Assembly (NCBI RefSeq): GCF_000003815.2
Contig: NC_049982.1
Span: forward strand, 30,807,850-30,871,849
DNA: 64,000 nucleotides
Origin: Branchiostoma floridae
Lineage: Eukaryota > Chordata > Leptocardii > Amphioxiformes > Branchiostomatidae
Direction of reading: 5' to 3'
A program made the translations under genes and the position numbers. A model generated the notes under the pieces. The model searched no databases and was not told the origin of the DNA. It saw only the letters and a program-made list of their open reading frames with translations. This document shows, piece after piece, positions 42,973-54,300 of the stretch. Numbering within the stretch: position 1 is the stretch's first letter; the number at the start of each line of letters is the position of its first letter.

Positions 42973-43817
42973 CAGAGAGAGAGAGAGACATTGTTTGCTG
43001 CAAACTAAAAATCTATCAATTAAAGACAGTCCATATTTATTCTATTTGACAGGTGCAACAACTTCATGCCCTACGCAAAGTGCTATCAGAACCACCTATG
43101 GGCCGGCCGGACGCGTCCCAACTTGTAGAAAAGGTGATTTCTCAACACTTTGTGGACACTGCTGCTCCTCCAACCACTGAGCATCACCAACAGCAACCCT
43201 GTAACCCTGTCACACCAAACACGATGGCAAGGCTAACAGATGGCAGGTATTACTCTCCATATGCTGCACCTTGTGCCGTTCATCCAAACGTACACTCTAC
43301 CATAACACAGCTAACAAATCTAGACAGTAGCATACCCTGCATCCAACATGGTACAGCCAATTGTGACAATGTACCAGAAGAAGCAGCAATGTTAAAACAG
43401 CAAGGGGCTGTCCGTAAGCAAACATATAGACAAGATTCCAATATTACCTCTACAGCGGCATCCTTCAAAATACCGACCGGTAAAAATTCAAGAATGTACA
43501 CTGATCACTTCGAAAACATCAGTCAGATAGAAGGTATGCAAAATCATGTTCATGACTCAGCATCAACTAGGACACAAGTGGCAAAATTTGACGATGATCA
43601 GATGATTCTTGAGGAGGTCCGAATCGGCAGCTCGAATGCTGTAGAGTTGCCGTCATCTGAAGATGCGCTCAACTGGACTGACGACAAAAAACTCACGGAC
43701 AAACACGATGCTGTTGACAATGACCTTGGTGAGAAAGGTCTAACAAAGTCCATGACAAGTATGTATCATTCCCATGCGAAGGAAAATGTATCACTTCTTA
43801 ATGAAACCGATGTATAG
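36305..43817 (+). CDS. Toll-like receptor fused to ZU5-UPA-Death module, 5 exons, 1479 aa
   Basis: Exons are 36305-39388, 40167-40322, 40829-41005, 42002-42259 and 43053-43817, all GT-AG and all phase 0. Signal peptide is 1-24. About ten LRRs occupy 65-312, with LRRCT at 313-362 (NPFDCSC, WTC, ECG). One membrane span is at 373-397. The TIR at 416-557 keeps box 1 (YDAFVSYSSDD), the BB-loop proline (RDFTPG) and box 3 (FW). An acidic linker covers 562-838 with PDEQAD at 772-777. ZU5 is about 840-978 (GGHLVIGGTGVGLFIPPGAI, CSPHGITFDKSVALSFPHSG). UPA is about 1000-1139 (QQCSFLLERSS). The Death domain is about 1158-1245 (ELCRLLDPSNPKGNDWRML). A 230-residue unassigned tail follows. TIR recruits MyD88-type adaptors and ZU5-UPA-Death is the UNC5/PIDD module, so a plasma-membrane or endosomal innate receptor with two outputs is inferred. 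It is not UNC5, because the ectodomain has LRRs rather than Ig and TSP1 domains. It is not PIDD, because a membrane span and TIR are present. I know of no named family with this order. Confidence 0.88.
39836..40090. mobile_element. MITE family D, copy 2 (receptor intron 1)
   Basis: Ends are ggtggagtcactgcacttgg and aatgcagtgagacgccagct, with the same cgcagt and attacgtaatac-like core as the copy at 17330. It ends about 75 bases before exon 2. Confidence 0.82.
41022..41196. mobile_element. Palindromic MITE (receptor intron 3)
   Basis: The left end aatagacct and cagttacggaggccatgttg pair with taacatggctgctgtaactg and aataggtct at the right. The element starts 16 bases after the exon 3 donor. 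Confidence 0.75.
42340..42380. repeat. (GT)n followed by a G-run
   Basis: About ten GT units run into about 21 consecutive guanines in receptor intron 4. The exact run length may be a sequencing artefact. Confidence 0.9.
42790..42989. repeat. Compound microsatellite (TC/AC/TA/GA) in receptor intron 4
   Basis: Consecutive blocks of TC, AC, TA (about 38 bases) and GA (about 65 bases). It splits the two exons that encode the Death domain, and its end is about 65 bases before exon 5. Confidence 0.97.
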
Positions 43818-43979
43818 TATGGTCTTTGTTTAACATTATATTTTGTATATTTTGTACAGTCGTACTTGGATATTTACAAATCCTGACTTGTATTAACTGT
43901 TGACTGTTGTAATGATCGTATCGCTGTAATAGATAGTAATTGGGTTGTCGTTGGAATCGCAAATCGAGTGACCATCAAA

Positions 43980-44152
43980 TACAGTGGAAACCGCTTAATT
44001 GCACGGCCTATTTGCTAGTGAATTTCGTGCAATTAACCGGCTGGTGCAATAATGCGAAGCTGGACCGCACCAGTTTGGGATTTTGGGATTCCGTGCAGTG
44101 AACAGAAGTGTGCGTTAATCCGTTGTGCAATTATCTGGCTTCTACTGTATTA
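43980..44152 (+). mobile_element. MITE family A, copy 3
   Basis: Nearly identical in order to 10202-10378: accgcttaattgcacggcc at the left, ttatctggcttctactgta at the right, and the caataatgcgaag core. It starts about 160 bases after the receptor stop, so it may lie in that gene's 3' UTR. Confidence 0.85.
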
Positions 44153-44155
44153 TAA

Positions 44156-44337
44156 TTAAGGGTTAATGACACGCCCCAAGGTGTATATGGTGTCATAACG
44201 CCTGGTCCTTTGCTATAACCACCGAATAAAACCACCGAGTGAGCGAAGCAAACGAGGTGGTTTTATGAGGTGGTTATAGCAAAGGACCAGGCGTTATGAC
44301 ACCATGTACACCGAGGAACAGGCGGGTCATTAACATT
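44156..44337. mobile_element. Palindromic foldback element
   Basis: gttaatgacacg, cataacgcctggtcctttgc and tataaccacc are matched in inverse order by ggtggttata, gcaaaggaccaggcgttatg and cgggtcattaac, giving arms of about 75 bases. It directly follows the family A MITE. Confidence 0.8.
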
Positions 44338-45425
44338 ATCATCATATAGCCTACCCAAACTTGCAAACTCCTGTATGATGCATAGATCCCTTGGTACTAT
44401 AGGTGTGAATTCCTTTGTCGAATTTCTGAAAGTTCACATTTGTTCCTTGGTACGTACATTTGTTTACAGATTGCAGTTGGAAACCAAAATTTCCACAGAA
44501 AATATTCAAAACATTGCAGTCGACGTCTTTCGCTTTTTAGAACAACAAAACTCATTATCAAGGAGCTATTCCCTCCTTTCCGTCTGCACTTATTACCTCT
44601 GCTGTGGCATATGTTTCGCTCCTTTTGATTGGCCAAAGCCTGCATATCTTGTGTGTATCGCTCATTCTGGTTGGTCAGAATTGCATCGACACCGGTGCTC
44701 ATTCTGACCAATCAGAAGGAGGATACACACCGGCCTGGCCGGAATTTAAGTGTTACGGCGTCATAACCAACGTGGAACGTGGCCTTCTGATTGGTCCGCC
44801 GCGACTGGCTATATGATAATATACAGTATATAGATTTTATTTGGAGTCAATTTCGATTTTTTTTCTCAAAATGTTAGGCCGTCAGCTCAACTGAATCAAA
44901 GGAATATCAATTTGCTGTAGATGCTTATTTGATAAATTTAGACTTATATGAAAACGTCGTGAACATTGAACGCATTATACAATATTCAATATACAAATGT
45001 GCATTAGAGAAGATTGTAACGGTGATGAATCTTATGTGACATGAAATATTATATACTATAGTTACTTGTCATTGAGTAACTGACTCCTTTTTGGTATGGG
45101 TGTGTTTGTATATATGACAGATGTCGATATAAAAGACGAGAGAGATGAAGCGTGAAGATGAAAAGCGTGTTTATCTCCAAAGACAAGTATGTTTGTGTGT
45201 CTAATATCGGTAGGTGTGGTGTTCAGCACCAAGGACAGGTACGTTTTCAGTTTAAGCTTCCAATTGCATTTGAATAGAGTAAAAAGCTAGGACAAGCCGC
45301 ATGCTCGTGAACAATCGGATTATCGCTGTTTTGTGTTGTCTTTATTCTTTATTAGGGAACTCATGAACAAGCAACATCAGTTTTTATTATCGCAAAATGA
45401 TATTCTACGGAAGAACCAATTTCTT

Positions 45426-45600
45426 CATGGATCAAAAGCCTCGCTTAGCATTCTTTACCAGTACTGTAATCATCTGTCTTCATAGAATCTTCAATCTCAT
45501 GGATCAAAAGCGCTGCCTAGCATTCCTTACTAGTACTGCAATCATCCACTATCATCGAAGCTTTGTTCTTATGTACTAAAAGTATGGCCTAGCAATGTGA
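45426..45600. repeat. 72-bp tandem repeat, 2.3 units
   Basis: Units starting catggatcaaaagc at 45426 and 45498 and a degenerate one at about 45570. An inverted relative (acgcttttgatccatg) lies at 46408-46423. The frames across it give a recurring MDQK peptide and are not considered a gene. Confidence 0.7.
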
Positions 45601-45834
45601 AAAAGAGTAGGAATAGTTTGCGTGAGCCGGCGTTCTGTTAAAAAGCACTTTATCTCTTCAACACTTTGAAAATAAATTTAAATTCTGGCGACGATAGACT
45701 AGCTGCTTACGATGTGGTGGTAGTGTCCCTGGAATCTATGCATTGTAAGAAATCAGAGGGGCGATTTTGACTCACAGGGCCGGTGTGGGAACCAATGTAA
45801 GAAATCAGAGGGCCGAGTAAGAACAGAAAGAAAC

Positions 45835-45915
45835 AAACATGCCAACACCGTGGATCGAACCTGGGTCGGCGGATTATAAGTCCCACGTGCAAACCACAAC
45901 ACCAAAAGCTCTAGT
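45835..45915 (-). mobile_element. tRNA-like SINE head or tRNA pseudogene
   Basis: The minus strand has an A-box-like gtggtttgcacgtgggac, a cttataa anticodon-like loop and a B box ggttcgatcc. The acceptor arms do not pair well and no poly(A) tail is evident. It is probably a SINE head or pseudo-tRNA, not a functional tRNA-Ile. Confidence 0.45.
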
Positions 45916-46423
45916 GCCCTTGGCGTGATCAGTTTGGCAACGCTTAAACCCCACTGTTACAGCATGTTGACAACGCCAGTGACGGCACCGTAGGTTATTT
46001 CCTATAACGATAGTTCCCCTTTTGCCTCGGGGTAACCATATCCGTTTTTATAAAGAGGGTACTCTAGGAGTATAAAATCGACAAACGCACAGTTAATCTT
46101 TTGCTTTAACATCGCGCGACGTCTACGGGTCAAACGCGACGCCTAGCAATGTTAATAGAACTACAGTAGTTCACGTGACGGCGTCGTCTGATTTAAAATA
46201 ATTTTGCTGTGCACGTATAGCGTTGAAGACATCAACTTATACTATATATATATATGTACGGGCGACAAATGATCAGAGGTCTGACACAGAGAAAACTACA
46301 CGGTGGCTTTGAGAGATCCAAGCCCGATATGGGATATGATATCGCTGAAAGACTGGCGCTTCTTTCACAGTAGATAATTGGAGTTCTAGTAAGGGTTAAC
46401 AGGTGACGCTTTTGATCCATGAA

Positions 46424-46633
46424 TACTGTAAATGCATTTAAGTTCGCGGGGATTTAATTTCGCGGAAGCGGGAAAAGGGACTTTTCGCGCGTTTTAAGTT
46501 CGCGGTAACACCATAGACTACAGTCTAATACCATAATAGAAAAATGTTCGCGGTGGATTTAATTTCGCGGTGAAGTGGTCAACGCAAAAACCGCGAACAT
46601 TAATCCACCCCGAACATTTCTGCATTTACAGTA
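46424..46633. mobile_element. MITE family C, copy 4
   Basis: Starts tactgtaaatgcatttaagt and ends ctgcatttacagta, with aagttcgcgggg and aatgttcgcggtgg arms. It is the best preserved of the four copies. Confidence 0.88.
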
Positions 46634-48275
46634 TACTGTTGATCTCTTAATCTGTCATTGACGCTGAACACCACACCACACCATACTCAGACACACAAAG
46701 ACACCGATTCATGCAAAGTTCTATTTCAAGATTCTGGGTTTGCGTTTGTGTGTGTGTGTGTGTGTGGCTAGAGTTGGTTCGCCAGTTGTGGTTCGGAAGT
46801 TGTTTGGAAGCTGTATAAAAGTAATCTCCAAGCATATCTTGCTGTGGTATTAGGTAGCATCATAAGCTGGGAATGAGTTTAGCCGGCAGAGGAGTTTCAT
46901 TTACCACAGCGTCCTATCTAATAATTTTGGCAGTCTATGTCATCCAGAGGATGTCATACCAAAAACGTACATGCTGTGGCCTTAGCAGATACTAATCATA
47001 AACTAAATAATGTTAATATGAACATCACCATGCATGGATTATGCAAATGTAAAATAATTATTTCTTTAGATGTCTCTAAATATTTCATGGGAATATGAGG
47101 TTTACGAACTTGTTTGTTTTGTTTCGTTTCGTTTATTTTCTTTGTTTTGTCTGCATTGTTTTCTCCGGTAGATATTCCATTGTTTGCTCTCTTTGTTATT
47201 TATTTCCGTTGTTTTGTTTTGGTAAAGCTAAGGGCACAGCCCGCCATACGTGTTTACGTGTTTACAACCCGCCGCCCGAACGTTTTTTGGGAGGCCACGT
47301 CCTTTCTGAAAACGTGTGGAAGTAATAACAAGAACAGGGAGGGAGTACGTCTCAACGCACGTCACTCGCACGGTTGCGCACGGCCTGCATGCCACGCCTG
47401 GCTGCGAGAGGTTGCGTGCATTGTTCGTTGCGCAAGTGGTATTGCATAAAACGTACAATCTCTGTGTGATTGCCACGTTACCGTATGCAGGCCCTACTTA
47501 CACGTGCTGCGTATGTACGGTTTTCTTACTCGCTGTACAGGGCACGCGCGTCGCCCGTACTGGCTCGTATGGGGGTGTGGGCGAATAAGCAGGTCGATGC
47601 AAGAGAAAGTTCGACATGCACGTAGAGATCTACGGCGTGTCTGCGTGCTCCCAAATCCGCTGGATTCCTCACGATTTCGTACGGAGGCGGTACTTACCGC
47701 TTACGGACCCCAAAAGATTGCCCACGTTTTTGCACTTAGACAGCGCACGCAGTTGCATGTACGGCGGGTTGTGCCTTTTGCTTGATTAACCTATAATCCT
47801 TTTGATTGCCTTTGTTTCTTCAGTCTCGCATTTGGTCAGCTAAATGCAACATTTTTATCAGACTTAAAAAAACAAGCGAAGTGTCACATACACGTGGTCA
47901 ATATGCACTCTATTACACTTGTATGTCAAAGAAATGAATTTCTAATGACTAATTAGGCATCTCTAACAGTATCTTCAAAAGATTACCGTATGCATACCGC
48001 ATCCGTTCCGTTCTGTACACTCTGCTTGACAAGCAGAGAAAAGACGGGACAGAATGACAAGATTAACACTACCAAAAAAAACTTGGGTGACCCGCCATTA
48101 TGTAAACAATAATGGCTTGTATTTTTTGTGGAAAAATTTCAATAAAACGTAATGTAAACAACTAATCAGTGGACTGTATTATCAGTAAAGCAATGTTTAT
48201 ACTAGTATTAAACTAGGCATGACTATATATGCTGGGTCGATCACCATCTATGAACAGAACAAGTCGTAGTCAGTC

Positions 48276-48282
48276 TATATAG
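48276..48282 (+). promoter_or_regulatory. TATA box of the metalloprotease gene
   Basis: A tatatag lies 33 bases before the start codon at 48315. Spacing of 25-30 bases would place transcription start at about 48302-48308 and give a very short 5' UTR. This is a position-based inference. Confidence 0.45.
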
Positions 48283-48314
48283 GGTCCGGTCCAGTCGCCA
48301 CATTAGTCCTTGTC

Positions 48315-51300
48315 ATGTGCTGGTCTGTGAATATCTGGATTTTTGCGGCCATTTTGGCAGTGAGAGGGTTCCCTTCACCTCTTCCGACTGCAGTCAGTGA
48401 GGAAACTGGGGTAAGTGTCTGAAAATAATTTCATCAGATTGGTAGAATATAGGGTATAGAATAATTCTTTTTACACAACCACTAGGTACTTACTTGGGTT
48501 ACGTTTCGATGTCTCTCAGACACCTTCATCAGCGCTTCTGACTGGAGTTCTTCTGTGAGAAGGTTGGGTAAAAGAATTCTGACTGGTTGTGTAAAATGAT
48601 TTTTCTATACCCTGAGGTGTACGTGTCGTTGTTGGTACTTTGTTTGTTTCAATTGAAACCGCCGTGCGTATAAGATGCACGGAAACAAGAACTGACTTTG
48701 CTAGCCTTCACGATTCCTGGCCATCCCGAGTCGGGGCCAGAAAAATCGTCAGTTTGTGGGATTAAAAGTTCGCCCCAGTTCACCTTTATCCGAGGGGTAA
48801 CATATATCCGTTGTTAAAATAAAAACTGGGTGCTTGGGGTTCATGTCAAATCAGGCGGTGGTTTCAAACTGCAATATTGTAAATTACATGTATTACAATT
48901 TGAAACCACCGTCGACTTGATATCCCTAACAACATTGTTTTTTTCTTAACAACGGATATAGGTTACCCGATGGATAAAGGTGAACTGGCGTTAGCATCCT
49001 TCATTGTAATGGCTTTAATCGTCCATTAAAGCCTTTCCGCACCAAATGCTTAAAAATGGTGCATCGGGTTGCGCCATCTCCGTTTCAGCAGCTCAGTTCA
49101 AAAGTCACTACAGTAGGGGGGGGGGGTCAACTGGTAGCGGTGTGGGTGTGGGTGGGTGTGTTCAACTCTCGAAGTCTTTTCCAAAGCCGAGCGCAAAGCA
49201 GAGAAAGCAACATAAACCTCTTTGCAGAATAACAAGAAGTTTTAATTATAGATTCCGTGTTTTCCATCAAACAGAAACTTCCCCGTTTTTAGTCGACTAG
49301 TCCGTGACCGGAGGGTAGCCTCCGGCGACAGACTATTGTTTTTGTCCATGTAGCGAGTTCGCATTTGTATCAGTGTGTTCCCGTTGTCGCATTCGTATAT
49401 AGTTTGGCATGTCCTCTGCACGGACCTGCGCGATGATGCACGTTTTTTTTCCACCGTAGCTGTTTTTAGTATCGATGTAATAATTTCAGAAATTACCCCT
49501 ATATTTGTTGTCTTGTAGAACAGGGCATGTGGTGTGCGAACTTAGTAATTAGATTATCTCCAAGCATTGACACGTTGTTTATGTATAGATCATAATGAGT
49601 TTACATGTGGAGACGATGGTGTCACCTCTCCGAGGACGAACTGAACTGAGGTTTAACACACGTGGTATGGTGTACACATAGTCATTTCTTAGATGTGTAT
49701 AGAATGATGTCAAAATCACTTCATTCGTAGATCAGAGCATGCAATTGCAAACAAACTACAATTAGAAGGCTCGAATAGCGTGGTATGAAATGTTTTGAGT
49801 TGTACAAATCCGCTTTCTAACCCGAGAGGCATTTGAGTGCATTTGAAAAGAAGGAGATAAAAAGACAGAAAGGCTACCTAAAAGACAGACAAGATATTCT
49901 AGATATGATGGCGCTTCCAAGAAGGTTTCTATTGAAAATTACGTAATGGCGAACACATCGTCGGGGTAGGATTCAGAAATGTGATTATGTGTGTAATGAT
50001 CGTGTATTTTTCGAAACAAAATGCCTATCGTAATTACCTGAGAAACGCCGTTAACCAAACCATGGAATGGATTATCAAAAGAGTCAAAAGGACACAGATT
50101 CAAATTCACTGATTTGAAGATTGACACTACGGGTAGAAAACCATCAACTATACAAGCAATAAGTAGTTATGATTACCGGTGGACAACACATTCTACTTAT
50201 GCGTCAAATTATCGTCTTTCTTTTACGAACAATAAGCAGTTGGAGGCTAGGTTAGACAACTATCACCTACTCTACCTGTGAGCTTACTTGTTGTTCTTTT
50301 AACGAACAATAGGATGGTTACAGGTAGAAAACTACGTTTCCCAGTGCTGACAGGAGGGTTTCCAGTGTTGAAACTGTCTCAGTTTCAGCATGCTCACTTA
50401 CCGTGTTGAAAATTACCACTTCACCACTGGTGTTCCAGTTCTGAGAGAGGACACCGCAAATTTTTGTATATTTGCTTCACTCACACGTGCCGGCTATATT
50501 TATATAATTATTGAAAAGTCCGTTTTATTTTTCAGTACGAAGATGGTCAATCTTCCGTCAATAGTACTACAGCGCCCCCTTACGGCTGGGACGAACTGCT
50601 GCAATGCGACTCAACATCATGTGAAAACGCCACAAATGGACTACCATGCGGAGGTAAAGTGCCAAGCATCTTCTCTTGTAGATTTGTTGTTGTTAAATGT
50701 GTGTTTGGATGTTCTCCGTACCACGAGTTTGGATAACTCCTGGGCTGGATTCTGACAATCCAGGCGAGTCCCCATACTGGAAAGATAGTGGAGATTTCGA
50801 ATATTGTGACCTGTCCTTAGCCCAATGTGGCAAAAATGTGCAAAGAATAAATGTCTTCATTCATTCATTCATTCACTAATAGGGCTTTCACACTAAAACG
50901 AATGGAATGCCGCAGAATGCGCATGCTGTCATACTGTAGTTAGAATAGTTTGAACACTTTGAATGTCGGTCGATATTTCTCAACTTCAAGTGCACCTCGA
51001 AAGATTTTAGCATCTAAAAACTTTCGGGCCAACCAAAAGAACGGGCAATAATATCTCGAATTCAGTGATGATTTCTGGAGTACACTACGAATTGCCAGGA
51101 ATAGAAAATAATTTCCATTCTGACGAGGTTCCGGCTCATTCTTGCTCTCGTTTGAAGCGACTGCATCTTTAGTAACATGTTATGTTTGTTGTGTAGGTGC
51201 AACGCGCGGTGTGTGTGGCTGTGGCGGCTGTACGTGCCACGCAGGCTGGATGGGCCGCACATGTGACTGTTCGCTGGCAGACATCTCATGTTGGTTACAG

Positions 51301-54300
51301 ACACCATCGGTTAGTATTTTTTATTCCTTAGAGCTGTTCTATAGGAATAGGGTACAGTCACACGAGCGTGTATGTCATGACCGTATGAGGGTCGTATTGA
51401 CCTTTTTTCATTAGCAGTCTTAAAGTACATTACGCTTATCATACGCATCTCAATCGTTTTACGTTCTCCTGTTGGACTGTACTGTGCATATTGCCTGCTT
51501 ACCCAAAACTGACACAAAACGATGGAGATGCGTATGAGGTGCGTGTTGTAAGTAAGGCTGCGTATATATATATGAAAACATGGGCCTCAGCATACGGACT
51601 TAATATATACACTCGTGTAGCTATTCCCTTAACGAAATCAAGAATAAGATGCCAATAAGAAATGAAATCATCTACAAAGACTTGTAAAGCCACTGTGGCA
51701 ACGATTTTAACATTACACATATTCTAGTACCTTACTTACGTTTGTTTCTGATTGACAGGTCCCTATCAGAATCGCACCAGACGACTCTCTCGCGCCTGCG
51801 CCGTACCACCTACTGATACAGCTGGAAATAGACTTGGGTACGTGACGTTAACCACTCTCTAGAAATATCATAATCAATTTATAACTATAGTTCTTGAAGT
51901 ATTCAGTCTAAAAAAACACATATGACAAGAGTATTGATGTCATCTCTTGTATAATCTGTGTTGTTGGTGTCCAAAGTTTGGTGGTAGTTTTGCACTAAAT
52001 TAAAAAAAAAATAGAAGAAAGAAGATTTAGAAAAAAACACCACAAGGATAGATATATGATAGCTTCAAAGTTCATCTGTGTTCGTAGAAGTCATTATTGA
52101 AATAGTTTAGCTGTAATAGCCAACACAAAAACTGTACTCACCCAAATTTTCGACTGAACAGCACCAGTCTTTGTCAAGGAATGAACAAGCCACTGCTGCC
52201 GTGACGTCACTTTGTGTGCAGATAGAACACGTGACTCAGTAAGAAGTGGATCATAGGTTGCAGGTAGTCTATAGGGGTGGTAACCAGGGGTGGTTATAAA
52301 GCTCTGATGTAGATAACTTATTTGATCACTCTAGCGAGAAACTCTGGCTTTATGTCCAAGATTTTGACTTTTGATGGATATCGTTAGTATTTCACACCCC
52401 AACACCCAGTGTTTTGTTCACCACAGGACTGGAGCCCGAGGCCCGGGTTACCGGCCGTGGGCCCGCCCTGCTCAGCTGGAACTGTGACACGGTAACCGGT
52501 GTGCCCCAGGCCGTCCGCAGTACCATGGGACTTAGCTACTTTTACCAGGTAATGTATTGTCAAGATTTATCATTCTCCTACGCAGAGACATCCAACGGCG
52601 CCAGAAAACCACCTCTTGTCTGTACCCTGCTATCTCAACCGTCACCATTAGTTCCATGGTTGTCGCCACAAACCAGCTGTCGGCCAATCAGGGAATTGGC
52701 CTTTCAGTTTTCTAAAGGGACCTTGCATATATAAGGGCGATCTCATTAATATTTAAGAGCAGGGCGGTCAGGAACTGAAGATGACATTGAATTTATCACA
52801 TTGAACGCCCAGTCACACTTAAACTTTTGCACATCTATCTGCAAGCGTTTTTTAAAACTATCCAGAGAAGATGCCCCTATTGTGCTTGGGATAACAAATT
52901 CCACTCTACGTCATAATTCTGGGAAAGTTCGAATTTTTGAACACAGCAATCCTAGGTTGGTAACTCTGGTACTTGAAGGCATGGCTGTTTCTTGTTCTTT
53001 TTTCCAGCTCGTATTACATACTTACCAGTCAGTACATCCACCAATTTGTTGGTCATTTTGTACATCATACAAAGTCTAGCCACTTTCCTTCTGTCGTCTG
53101 TTGGCGCCTTGGTTCTGCAGGTTGGCCACTGTTCACACTCCGTCTTTTGTCAATATATCGGTGGTTTGTGACCATTGGCTTTTTTTAACAGTCGATATTA
53201 CTATGCATAGTCTGTTCACACCTATGATACCATGAAACCTCTCCCACAGAAATACCTGCACGCGTACGGCATCCCGGTGCTGAGCTCCAGCCGGGTGTCG
53301 GACTCCGCCCTCCGCCGGGCCTGTTACGTGGTGCGGTTCATGTTCGCAGACCGTCAGGACGTCAGGGACCAATTCCACGATCGGTATGGCAGACACGCGC
53401 TGATGGCCGTGACAGAGGTATCACGATATCTAATACTATTAGGCTATCAAGATATTGATAATAACACTTAAATGTTGCGAAACGACTTGAACCTTGTTAT
53501 GAAACGACTTGTACCTTCCTAGCAGCTGTAAACGAGGAACCATTGAAAGTTCAAGAACGAAAATTGCCATGCAACCAATAGAGACATTTGTTATAATAAT
53601 CATACATGTGCAATTTCAATCTCCTGCAGTAATTTTCAGTGGGCCAGATTTATGGCAACTGATCGTCTGACAAGTTTCCAAGGGTGTGGTCGTTTTGAAA
53701 TCAACTCAGTTGTTCATAAAATGATTCAGACCAAATTTAAAAAAAATCAATCCCAAGAGGAAATTTGCGTCTACCTCTTTAGTGACTAGTGGCTTTTGGG
53801 CCATTTCAATTTGAGAAGGATCAGAGGACTGATAGAAAGCTTGTTTCTAAGCACTTTACTTTGTGCACGGATTTATGGTTCTTGTAACATAATGTTGACC
53901 ACCCTCACAGGTGAACTTGCACTCAAGGAATCATAATGTGTTTCTCCAGCAAACTACTGACATCCCCGAACATTCGTGGCTTGGGCCGAGCTGGAATGAG
54001 CGGAGTCGCGGGCTGGGCGCCACGGAGATACATCCCGTGTCTACCGGAGCTGAGGAGAACGTGCTCTGCTATGGGTCCGACAGGGACAGGTAGGTAACAG
54101 TTTGTAGGTAATAGGTTGAAACTGTACGGCCCGGCGTATGAAAATCATCGGGCTGTCAGGTCCATGCGGCCCCATATTCCTCTGCCACCGGGGTTGTAGG
54201 ATTTTTACTCGGTAGGAGTATGATTATGTTAGGAATACGATTCCTGATAGGCTATCAAGATTAATAACATTCAAATGATGCGAAACTACCTTGTTGCGAA

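Larger units (their letters stand above)
43818..48275. other. Intergenic region, repeats only
   Basis: Between the receptor and protease genes I find MITEs at 43980, 44156 and 46424, a 72-bp tandem repeat at 45426, a tRNA-like SINE head at 45835 and a CpG-rich stretch at 47220-47790. The last has several overlapping open frames of 70-110 codons on both strands. None of their peptides has recognisable domains, so no gene is called. Confidence 0.5.

Noticed and set aside
36305-43817. Calling the receptor an UNC5 or a PIDD orthologue
   Set aside because: UNC5 has Ig and TSP1 domains and no TIR; PIDD has no membrane span and no TIR. Only the C-terminal module is shared.
45397-45579. Small protein with repeated MDQK peptides
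   Set aside because: It is a 72-bp tandem repeat with an inverted relative nearby; there is no evidence of selection for protein.
47114-47449. Open frame of 111 codons
   Set aside because: It overlaps open frames in other phases and on the other strand in a CpG-rich stretch; no domain and no splice context.
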